This document shows, in pieces, positions 29,461 to 36,124 of a stretch of 64,000 bases of DNA (position 1 is the first letter of the stretch; each line of letters starts with the position of its first letter). The DNA lies in assembly GCF_011761635.1 (NCBI RefSeq), contig NZ_JAASRN010000001.1:1137846-1201845 (forward strand). The letters are read 5' to 3'. Source of the stretch: Thermonema lapsum (GTDB taxonomy: Bacteria; Bacteroidota; Bacteroidia; Cytophagales; Thermonemataceae). Below the pieces are notes generated by a model, which was given only the letters and a program-made list of their open reading frames with translations, searched no databases and was not told the DNA's origin. Made by a program: the position numbers and the translations under genes.

Positions 29461-29800
29461 CGTCCTGAAACATACAGGCAAAGCGCCAAACAATCTGAAA
29501 AAATGTCGGCGCAAGCTCTGTTTTGACCAGAGGCGGGCTTTGCTTTTTGTTTGCTATTTTTACTTTTGTTTGTTATCATCTACTTGTATGGAATTATAGC
29601 AAAACAATTTAGTGTTGGCAAATGAAATGATGGGAAATAATCAAAGAAATAAATTGGGTAAGAAAATCAAGGCATTGCACCGTCAGTTTGAGCCTTCTCA
29701 AGATGAATTTGCGGGGAAAACAGGGGTTCCCTATAGTTTCTTACTAAAATTGAAATCGTTGTAAAAAATCATCCGTCTTTGTAGTGGTAAAATAGCCAAG
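29461..29800 (+). repeat. 340-bp direct repeat, copy A
   Basis: This segment recurs at 31846-32185 with the same length and, by eye, nine mismatches, most of them in the first 65 bases. It holds a promoter and a broken XRE regulator and ends just where the regulator's C-terminal codons continue in this copy only. Further upstream (from about 29415) similarity to the region before copy B continues but is much weaker. The gap 29370-29626 otherwise contains no gene on the plus strand. Confidence 0.95.
29539..29568 (+). promoter_or_regulatory. Promoter in repeat copy A
   Basis: TTTG (29539-29542), an 18-base gap and TACTTTTG (29561-29568) fit the phylum promoter. It would drive the regulator remnant and the methyltransferase-endonuclease pair. 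Confidence 0.55.
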
Positions 29801-29830
29801 GCGTTCAATATAGTAGTGGACGAGTGTTAA
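29627..29830 (+). pseudogene. Frameshifted XRE/HTH_3-type controller gene, copy A
   Basis: An ATG at 29627 opens 45 codons with a recognisable Cro/CI-type start (KLGKKIKALHRQF, then SQDEFAGKTGVPYS) before a TAA at 29762. The other frames carry the rest: LTKIEIVVKNHPSL directly after the frameshift, then, after a second break, IAKAFNIVVDEC ending at 29830. Together these look like a 65-70 residue controller protein of a restriction-modification system, now broken at two or more points. A short 45-residue product might still be made but lacks the end of the DNA-binding domain. Confidence 0.75.
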
Positions 29831-29843
29831 TTAAAAATAAACT

Positions 29844-31136
29844 ATGCTTACTAATCATAAAATCATAATTGGCGATTCAAGAGAGATGAAAGAAGTGGCA
29901 GATAAATCTGTTCATCTTATAGTTACTTCGCCTCCTTACTGGCAACTAAAAGATTACGGTTCAAAAGAGCAAATTGGTTTTAATGATAATTATGAAGACT
30001 ACATAAACAATTTAAATCTGGTATGGAGTGAATGTTTCCGTGTGCTCCATGATGGCTGCAGATTGTGTATAAACATCGGAGATCAATTTGCCCGTTCTGT
30101 ATATTATGGAAGATACAAAATAATTCCTATTCGCACAGAAATCATCAAGTTTTGCGAAACTATTGGTTTTGATTATATGGGAGCAATTATTTGGCAAAAA
30201 CCGACCACCATGAATACCACAGGCGGGGCAACAGTTATGGGAAGTTTTCCATATCCACGAAATGGAATTATCAAAATAGATTATGAGTTTATTTTAATTT
30301 TTAAAAAACCGGGCAATTCACCAAAAGTGTCTAAAGAATTGAAAGAAAAATCTAGGCTAAGTAAAGAGGAGTGGAACGAATACTTTTCGGGGCACTGGAA
30401 TTTTAATGGCGAAAAGCAAACAAAGCATTTAGCCATGTTCCCAGAAGAATTGCCCAAAAGACTTATTAAAATGTTTAGTTTTGTGGGCGATACTATTTTG
30501 GACCCATTTTTGGGAAGCGGCACAACAACCCTGGCAGCAAAAAATTTGAATCGTAATTCTATTGGCTATGAAATTAACCCGCAATTCTTACCTATCATTA
30601 AAGAAAAAGTCGGCGCCAACGAACTAATAGAATCAAAAGCAAAATTTGAGTTTATAAATCAAAAAATAGAAAATCTAGATTGGAAGTCTAAAATATTAAA
30701 TTTACCTTATCAATTTCACGACCCAGTTAAATTTGATAAGAAAGTTGACCCCAAAAAATTAAATTTCGGTTCAAAAATAGATTTTTCAAATCCTAAAAAA
30801 GAAAAGTTTTATTCAATAAAGGAAATTGTGAGCCCAGATTGCTTAATCCTAAATAACGGATTAAAAATTAAACTTCTTGGAGTAAAGCCTAAAAAAGAAA
30901 CACTGCAAACGGCTTTAAGCTTTTTAAACACAAAACTAAAGAATCAAAAAGTTTTTTTGCGTTTTGACAATCACAAGTATGACAGTGAAGGGAATTTACT
31001 TTGCTATCTTTATCTAAAAAATAAAACTTTTATCAATGCGCATCTAATTAAAAATAAATTAGTAGATGTCGAAAATAATATAGAGTTTCGCTATAAAGAC
31101 AAATTTATAAAATTACTATCACAAAATCATGGCTAA
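29844..31136 (+). CDS. Beta-class DNA methyltransferase with SNase-like C-terminal domain
   Basis: A 430-residue protein. The catalytic motif TSPPYW (28-33) precedes the AdoMet-binding motif DPFLGSGTT (220-228), the order that defines beta-class amino methyltransferases (N4-cytosine or N6-adenine). Residues of about 322-425 are an unusual addition: KIKLLGVKPKKETLQTAL, FLRFDNHKYDSEGNLLCY and INAHLIKNKLVDV align in pattern with staphylococcal nuclease, but the catalytic arginines and acidic residues appear replaced (K or N). It overlaps the endonuclease gene by 8 bp and should protect that enzyme's sites, probably CTAG. Base composition is much more A+T-rich than the neighbouring chromosome. 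Confidence 0.88.
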   Translation: MLTNHKIIIGDSREMKEVADKSVHLIVTSPPYWQLKDYGSKEQIGFNDNYEDYINNLNLVWSECFRVLHDGCRLCINIGDQFARSVYYGRYKIIPIRTEIIKFCETIGFDYMGAIIWQKPTTMNTTGGATVMGSFPYPRNGIIKIDYEFILIFKKPGNSPKVSKELKEKSRLSKEEWNEYFSGHWNFNGEKQTKHLAMFPEELPKRLIKMFSFVGDTILDPFLGSGTTTLAAKNLNRNSIGYEINPQFLPIIKEKVGANELIESKAKFEFINQKIENLDWKSKILNLPYQFHDPVKFDKKVDPKKLNFGSKIDFSNPKKEKFYSIKEIVSPDCLILNNGLKIKLLGVKPKKETLQTALSFLNTKLKNQKVFLRFDNHKYDSEGNLLCYLYLKNKTFINAHLIKNKLVDVENNIEFRYKDKFIKLLSQNHG

Positions 31137-31761
31137 AGAATGGATATTAAATAGTGCAATCAATCGTTGGGGACTTCAGAAAAAGCGAATGGTTGGAGCT
31201 GTTTCTGATGAAATCAGAAAATGTTCTCCAAAAACGGTTAAAGAATGGGAAGAATATTATTTTAAGAATGTATATCCAAAAGAACATTTGATTGAAATAG
31301 GCAAAAAATTTTATGTTAAAATAACAGAAGTTTTAAGAGCCGAGATTGATGAAATTACGGAGGAAGATTGTATCAACTATGTAATTAATCTTGTTATAAA
31401 TCGCACATTTGACGGTTATATGACAGAAAAAAAGACCGTCTATGAGCAACTGCAAGATATTTTGGGAGTAAAAATTGAGCCGGCTCCGGATGAATGGGAT
31501 AGATTATTTAATGTAGACTTTTTCATTAAAATAAAAGATAAATATATAGGATTGCAAATTAAACCAGCGGGTTATGCTTTTATTACGCAAATTATAAATG
31601 AAAGAAAAAATCAAGAAGCGACACATAAAAAATTCACTTCCAAATACGGGGGAAAGGTTTTCTATGTTATTTCAATAAAAGAAGGCGATAAGAAAAAGAT
31701 ATATAATACTGAAGTTATTGATGAGATAAAACAAGAAATTGAAAGATTAAAAAATTTATAG
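31129..31761 (+). CDS. MjaI-family type II restriction endonuclease
   Basis: A 210-residue protein of the MjaI family; the prototype from Methanocaldococcus jannaschii cleaves CTAG. Recognised from MAKEWILNSAINRWGL at the start, ITEEDCINYVINLVINRTFDGY and the core NVDFFIKIKDKYIGLQIKP, where D130, Q143 and K145 can form a PD-(D/E)xK-like site. Its ATG lies inside the last codons of the methyltransferase gene, the normal arrangement for delayed, coupled expression. Intact length and motifs suggest it is functional; the target sequence is inferred from the family. Confidence 0.88.
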   Translation: MAKEWILNSAINRWGLQKKRMVGAVSDEIRKCSPKTVKEWEEYYFKNVYPKEHLIEIGKKFYVKITEVLRAEIDEITEEDCINYVINLVINRTFDGYMTEKKTVYEQLQDILGVKIEPAPDEWDRLFNVDFFIKIKDKYIGLQIKPAGYAFITQIINERKNQEATHKKFTSKYGGKVFYVISIKEGDKKKIYNTEVIDEIKQEIERLKNL

Positions 31762-31923
31762 AACAATTTGTCGCCCAAGAAAGACCTGAAAGCATCCTTC
31801 AGGCATCAAGCTCGACGGACGATATTTCCCCCTCTTCCGCCCGCCCGTTCTAAAGCATACAGACAAAGCGCCAAACAATCTGAAAAAATGTCGGCGCAAG
31901 CTCTATCTTGACCAGAGGCGGGC

Positions 31924-31953
31924 TTTGCTTTTTGTTTGCTATTTTTACTTTTG
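31924..31953 (+). promoter_or_regulatory. Promoter in repeat copy B
   Basis: Identical to the copy A promoter: TTTG at 31924-31927, 18-base gap, TACTTTTG at 31946-31953. It is the best candidate promoter for the N6-adenine methyltransferase, about 350 bases downstream. Confidence 0.5.
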
Positions 31954-32011
31954 TTTGTTATCATCTACTTGTATGGAATTATAGCAAAACAATTTAGTGT
32001 TGGCAAATGAA

Positions 32012-32185
32012 ATGATGGGAAATAATCAAAGAAATAAATTGGGTAAGAAAATCAAGGCATTGCACCGTCAGTTTGAGCCTTCTCAAGATGAATTTGCGGG
32101 AAAAACAGGGGTTCCCTATAGTTGCTTACTAAAATTGAAATCGTTGTAAAAAATCATCCGTCTTTGTAATGGTAAAATAGCCAAG
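32012..32185 (+). pseudogene. Frameshifted XRE/HTH_3-type controller gene, copy B (3' truncated)
   Basis: The same 45-codon start and the same premature TAA (32147-32149) as copy A, with one coding change (YSC for YSF). The repeat ends at 32185, so the C-terminal codons kept in copy A are missing. After it, 32193-32261 reads as a 22-codon open tail (IEAIIDFDKQERAYFVDLKN...) ending in TAA, possibly the end of a lost gene; this is not supported further. Confidence 0.7.
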
Positions 32186-32305
32186 AATTTAAATAGAGGC
32201 GATAATAGATTTTGATAAACAAGAGCGTGCCTATTTTGTAGATTTAAAAAATTTAAATTAAAAAATAAGAGCAAAGACATCACAGGTAAAACAAAAACTT
32301 AGAGC

Positions 32306-33853
32306 ATGGAAATCAATGAAAAAAAATTAAATGGAGTTGTTTATACTCCTCGATGGATTGTAGAGTTGATTTTAGACCATCTCGATTATAAAAATGATAT
32401 CTATTACAAAAAAATTATTGACCCCGCTTGCGGAGACGGAGCATTTTTAAGCGAAGTACTTGTCAGATTTATTGAAGACGCAAAGAGAGCGAATATTGAA
32501 AATAAAGATATTAAAGAAAATATAGAAAATAATATATTTGGCTTTGACATTGACGACAATGCTGTTCAAAGATGCATTGCAAGACTTGATGATATCGCCG
32601 AAAAATACGAACTTAAAAATATACAATGGAACATTTTGAAGGCAGATAGTTTAGATAAGTCATTTATAAGTAATTTTTTTGGCTTTTTTGATTTTGTTGT
32701 TGGTAATCCGCCTTACATCAGAATTCAACACCTTGGCTCACAAAGAAGAGCAAAAATCCAAAATGACTGGCACTTATGCAAAAAAGGCTCCACCGATATT
32801 TTTATTGCATTTTTTGAGCTTGGCTATTATTTACTAAATAAAACTGGGAAGTTAGGTTTTATTACGCCTAATACATATCTTAAAACAAAAGCCGGCGAAG
32901 GTCTGAGAAACTTCATAAAGTTTAATAAAATACTAAAAACACTGATTGATTTCGAACATAATCAATTATTTGAAAACGCAACAACTTATTCCTTAATAAC
33001 CATCTTAGATAAAAATCACAAGAAAAGCACCTTTTCTTTATTCAAGGGAAGCAGAGAAAGTATCAATTTTGTTGATAACATAGATATTGAAAATTTAAAT
33101 AAGGATAATTGGATTTTAACTTCAAATGATATCCTTCAAAAATTAAATGAAATTGAAAAGCGAGGATTGCCTTTAGGTAAAATTGCCAAGATTCATGTTG
33201 GAATAACTACACTTGCAGATGATTACTACATTTTTAAGGACCCAATAATGAAAGGCAACTTTGTAGAGATTACATTAAAAGATGGTAGAAAATTTCAAAT
33301 TGAACGAGAAATTCTAAAACCAATAGTAAAAGTTTCTGTTCTTAAAAATCCTAATGAAGACCAAAACCGCTTTATAATTTTCCCCTATAAAAAAGCGGGC
33401 GATAAACATGTTATTATTGAAGAAAATGAACTAAAAGAAAAATATCCTTACACTTACGAATATTTTCAGACGATTAAAGAAATCCTTGATGCGCGCGACA
33501 AGGGGAAGTCAAATCCTGTGGCATGGTATGCATTTGGTAGGTCACAAGGACTTGATACTTCATTTGGTAAGAAAATATTAACCTCTCCAATAAATTTAAA
33601 ACCAAATTTTATTGTGTGGGAAAAAGAAGAGTACACTTTTTACGCCGGATACTGCATTAAATATGACGGAGATTTAAAACTTTTGGCTAAATATCTAAAT
33701 TCGAATGACATGGAATTCTATATAAATAACATCAGTAGAAATTATCAAAATAACTATAAGTCTTTTGCTAAAAGCTTTATTGAAAGGTTTGGCATTGGCG
33801 ACCCAAATTTATTAAAAAGACATGAACAAAATTTATCGCGAGTTCAAAGCTAA
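32306..33853 (+). CDS. Gamma-class N6-adenine DNA methyltransferase (type II, apparently without its nuclease)
   Basis: A 515-residue enzyme. Motif X is GVVYTPRWIVELIL at the N-terminus, motif I is DPACGDGAF (39-47) and motif IV is NPPYIR (134-139); this order and NPPY mark N6-adenine methyltransferases of the TaqI/Eco57I type. The C-terminal half is a target-recognition region with an ordinary end (NYQNNYKSFAKSFIERFGI). No nuclease domain is fused and no endonuclease gene follows, so it is either an orphan or the surviving half of a system. Codon use is A+T-rich like the rest of the island. The following 33854-34172 stretch holds no gene that can be supported. Confidence 0.88.
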   Translation: MEINEKKLNGVVYTPRWIVELILDHLDYKNDIYYKKIIDPACGDGAFLSEVLVRFIEDAKRANIENKDIKENIENNIFGFDIDDNAVQRCIARLDDIAEKYELKNIQWNILKADSLDKSFISNFFGFFDFVVGNPPYIRIQHLGSQRRAKIQNDWHLCKKGSTDIFIAFFELGYYLLNKTGKLGFITPNTYLKTKAGEGLRNFIKFNKILKTLIDFEHNQLFENATTYSLITILDKNHKKSTFSLFKGSRESINFVDNIDIENLNKDNWILTSNDILQKLNEIEKRGLPLGKIAKIHVGITTLADDYYIFKDPIMKGNFVEITLKDGRKFQIEREILKPIVKVSVLKNPNEDQNRFIIFPYKKAGDKHVIIEENELKEKYPYTYEYFQTIKEILDARDKGKSNPVAWYAFGRSQGLDTSFGKKILTSPINLKPNFIVWEKEEYTFYAGYCIKYDGDLKLLAKYLNSNDMEFYINNISRNYQNNYKSFAKSFIERFGIGDPNLLKRHEQNLSRVQS

Positions 33854-34172
33854 CTAAAAAAATAAAATTTGCCGCTTCCGCATCAGGGCTCAGCGGGCAA
33901 TACTCCCCCAGCCCTCCTTCTACCCGCCGAGCTTGTTAAACATACATCGCCATCATCTACTCAAAAGACAGCATCAGTGCTACCCTTTTGCTTTTTAGGG
34001 GAAGAGGGCTTCCTACTTCCGCCACTTTCTTTTTTTGTGTGGCTCTCCTCTCTCTTTTCGCATAGTGTCCGCCTCTCTGAATGGGAAAAATATTGCCTGA
34101 GGGTTACTTTATACCCTCCGGAGGTATTTACCAGTGGCAATAGAAGAAATGATTAAAAATCAACAAGTAAAA

Positions 34173-34204
34173 TTTGGTAAAATCTAAAATATTTATTACA
34201 TTTG
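34173..34204 (+). promoter_or_regulatory. Promoter of the PFG-repeat micropeptide gene
   Basis: TTTG (34173-34176), a 20-base gap and TACATTTG (34197-34204) match the consensus; transcription should begin near 34211, giving a leader of about 26 bases. Confidence 0.65.
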
Positions 34205-34236
34205 TTAAGCGTAAAAAGCAAAGGAGGATGTTTATT

Positions 34237-34302
34237 ATGAAAGCACCATTTGGAAATCCGTTCGGAATGCCCTTTGGTTCACCTTTTGGGAACCGTCTGT
34301 AA
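34237..34302 (+). CDS. 21-residue PFG-repeat micropeptide
   Basis: A very short open frame: MKA, then PFGN, PFGM, PFGS, PFGN, then RL and a TAA. A strong Shine-Dalgarno, AAGGAGG at 34221-34227, stands nine bases before the ATG, which is rare in this phylum. An in-frame ATG at 34228 abuts the Shine-Dalgarno and is not a credible start. The four PFG units use different codons (CCA TTT GGA, CCG TTC GGA, CCC TTT GGT, CCT TTT GGG), so the repeat seems kept at the protein level rather than arising from recent tandem duplication. Its own promoter and terminator frame it. Function is unknown; I recognise no family. Confidence 0.7.
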   Translation: MKAPFGNPFGMPFGSPFGNRL

Positions 34303-34316
34303 TTGAAGGGTTCTGG

Positions 34317-34362
34317 AAAGCAAAAGGCGCCTTTTAAACCAAAGGTGCTTTTTGCTTTTTTT
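34317..34362 (+). terminator. Terminator of the micropeptide unit
   Basis: A stem of up to 18 bp (34317-34334 with 34341-34358, two G-U pairs) around the loop TAAACC ends in seven T residues, only 14 bases after the micropeptide stop. Confidence 0.88.
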
Positions 34363-34437
34363 CATTGCGCATGGCAACATACAGTGCTTTTTTCGCTGCT
34401 CTCATAAATAGCCTCAAAAACAAATCCTCAAATCCTA

Positions 34438-34857
34438 ATGATTCGTTTACTTTTTATCTGTTGGCTCTTGTGCTACTTTTATTTCTCTTCTTCGCTGAAT
34501 GCACAAAATCAAAAAGTCTATCCCCACCATTTGTGGGGTACTTGGGAAGAAAGCACAGCCAATAGCAGCGCCGCCAATGACCTACAAAGTATGGTTACAT
34601 TTGAAAAAGACGGCAACTATCAATTAAAAATAGGCAATCTGAAAGGCGAGGGGAAGTGGCAGCTCATACACCACAAGCAGCGCATCAAGATAAAGCGATT
34701 TCATTATATTGAGCCAAAAGCACAAAGCCGAGCGGCTCCCTATTATTTTGAGCTTGACGTACGTATGCCCAATGACTCTACTTTGGTACTTATAAGAAAA
34801 CGCCATGGCGAAACATACCAAGCTACTTACAAGCGTCGGGCTGCTGCTTTTGAGTAG
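34438..34857 (+). CDS. Small secreted protein, lipocalin-like
   Basis: A 139-residue protein with a signal peptide of about 23 residues ending LNAQ. The mature part reads LWGTWEE near its start and then short strands (VTFEKDGNYQLKIG, GKWQLIHHKQRIKIK, DSTLVLIRKRHGE), a pattern seen in lipocalin-like periplasmic proteins of Bacteroidota that begin with a G-x-W motif. No specific role can be given. Its last 53 bases overlap the next gene in another frame. Confidence 0.6.
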   Translation: MIRLLFICWLLCYFYFSSSLNAQNQKVYPHHLWGTWEESTANSSAANDLQSMVTFEKDGNYQLKIGNLKGEGKWQLIHHKQRIKIKRFHYIEPKAQSRAAPYYFELDVRMPNDSTLVLIRKRHGETYQATYKRRAAAFE

Positions 34858-35677
34858 TCTCTTTCTTATTGCAGGTTGCATGCAATTCAGGATACCAGAT
34901 ACAAAACTAAAGCACCGCTTTCATAAGCTGGGCATCCCCCTGCAAATCAACTACACTCAAGTTGGGCAGTATCGTCTGCGCAGCTTGGTTGTGGGTGATA
35001 CCAGTCTGCAAGCCGTATTTTGCGTACACGGATCGCCGGGCTCATCACGCGATTTTTTAGCGTATGCCCAAGATACTTCACTCATAAAGAAAGTTTATTT
35101 TGTGCTCATAGACCGTCCCGGCTACGGCTATTCATCTTTTGAGCTGCCCCCACCCACTATCGACACCCAAGCCCGCCTGCTGTTAGCGCTTCTTTCAACA
35201 CACACCCAAAAAAAGCAAGCTATCGTAGTGGGGTATTCCTATGGCGGACCAGTAGCTGCACGCATGGGCATGCTTGCTCCCCGACAAATACGAGCTTTAA
35301 TCTTGGCAGCTCCTGCTCTGGACCCCGAAAATGAAAAGTATTTTTGGTTCAACCGCCCTTTGGAGTATTTCCGATGGGTGCTACCTACCGCCCTCGAACA
35401 CGCCCAAATAGAAAAAATGCGTCATGTGGAGGACCTACAAGCAATACAAGACGGATGGCAACATATACAATGTCCCGTAACCCTCATTCATGGAAAAGCA
35501 GACAGGATAGTTCCGGACAATAGTGCCTTTGTAAAAGAAAAACTGGGGCACGTGCCTCTACGGCTCATCAACCCAGACGATATTGGACATCTGTTTGTGT
35601 TCAATAAGAAGGAATACCTAAAAGAAGCTATTTTACATTACGCCGCTTCGCCTATCCCAACGGAGGAATCGGAATAA
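34805..35677 (+). CDS. Alpha/beta-hydrolase lipoprotein
   Basis: A 290-residue hydrolase with a lipoprotein signal: hydrophobic segment then LIAGC, cysteine at about residue 25. The alpha/beta fold shows the oxyanion loop VHGSPGSS, nucleophile elbow VGYSYGGP, acid HGKADRIV and catalytic histidine in IGHLFVF. The natural substrate is unknown. The signal peptide requires the ATG at 34805, so the 53-bp overlap with the preceding gene is real. The 3' end overlaps the convergent SiaC-like gene by 26 bp. Confidence 0.83.
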   Translation: MAKHTKLLTSVGLLLLSSLFLIAGCMQFRIPDTKLKHRFHKLGIPLQINYTQVGQYRLRSLVVGDTSLQAVFCVHGSPGSSRDFLAYAQDTSLIKKVYFVLIDRPGYGYSSFELPPPTIDTQARLLLALLSTHTQKKQAIVVGYSYGGPVAARMGMLAPRQIRALILAAPALDPENEKYFWFNRPLEYFRWVLPTALEHAQIEKMRHVEDLQAIQDGWQHIQCPVTLIHGKADRIVPDNSAFVKEKLGHVPLRLINPDDIGHLFVFNKKEYLKEAILHYAASPIPTEESE

Positions 35678-36062
35678 TAGAAAAATGCAGTTGGCTGATG
35701 CGACGGAAGTCCTCGCCTAAAAGACGCATGTCTTCGTCGTCTTCTTCATAATACCAATTGACAGACACTTCATAGCCAGCTTGGTTGATTTTACGCAAAC
35801 GACGTAGCATCTCAGCGATATACATCGATGAACTGGTATTGCAATAGGTGATATTGAAAGAAGCGATGGTCTTGGGGCGTGGTTGTTTACTATACTCATC
35901 TATCCATTGTAGCAGGGGGGCAAAAAACTTATGGGTATCTTCTGGGATAGCCACACCTTCAATCTCTATCTTTCCCAATCCGGCATCCAACAATATCCTT
36001 GGAGTCAGCTCCGAGCTATCTATTTGTAATTTACTCACCGTACGTTTAGGGTTTGTATCCAT
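35652..36062 (-). CDS. SiaC-family (DUF1987) regulatory phosphoprotein
   Basis: A 136-residue protein fitting DUF1987: LLDAGLGKIEIEGVAIPEDTHKFFAPLLQWIDEY followed by ASFNITYCNTSSSMYIAEML. In Pseudomonas aeruginosa SiaC, a threonine in this NTSSS region is phosphorylated by SiaB and dephosphorylated by the PP2C phosphatase SiaA; the counterpart here is T76. A SpoIIE/PP2C phosphatase lies 2.8 kb away on the same strand. The frame extends to 36128, but MDTNPKRTVSKLQI at 36062 is the likely start. No SiaB-type kinase was recognised in the window. Confidence 0.75.
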   Translation of the reverse strand: MDTNPKRTVSKLQIDSSELTPRILLDAGLGKIEIEGVAIPEDTHKFFAPLLQWIDEYSKQPRPKTIASFNITYCNTSSSMYIAEMLRRLRKINQAGYEVSVNWYYEEDDEDMRLLGEDFRRISQLHFSIIPIPPLG

Positions 36063-36124
36063 AAAAATCCCTCTTTGAAAAGGATTACTAAATATAAAAA
36101 GAATTGCAAATAAAAATACTATGT

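Larger units (their letters stand above)
31846..32185 (+). repeat. 340-bp direct repeat, copy B
   Basis: Same length as copy A at 29461-29800, with about nine mismatches. It separates the MjaI-type module from the second methyltransferase. Upstream, 31805-31845 (GACGGACGATATTTCCCCC) resembles the sequence before copy A, and a weaker relative of the same stretch lies at about 33880-33960 after the second methyltransferase. Confidence 0.95.

Noticed and set aside
29461-32185. Direct repeats considered as insertion-sequence ends or a CRISPR remnant
   Set aside because: Only two long copies, no transposase, no terminal inverted repeats and no regular short repeat-spacer pattern; a segmental duplication fits better.
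33869-34156. 95-codon plus-strand frame after the adenine methyltransferase
   Set aside because: Low-complexity translation rich in P, S and L, no promoter or ribosome site, and it covers the diverged repeat; not supported as a gene.
34365-34565. 66-codon plus-strand frame overlapping the lipocalin-like gene
   Set aside because: Overlaps the signal peptide region of the better supported frame at 34438 and lacks family features.
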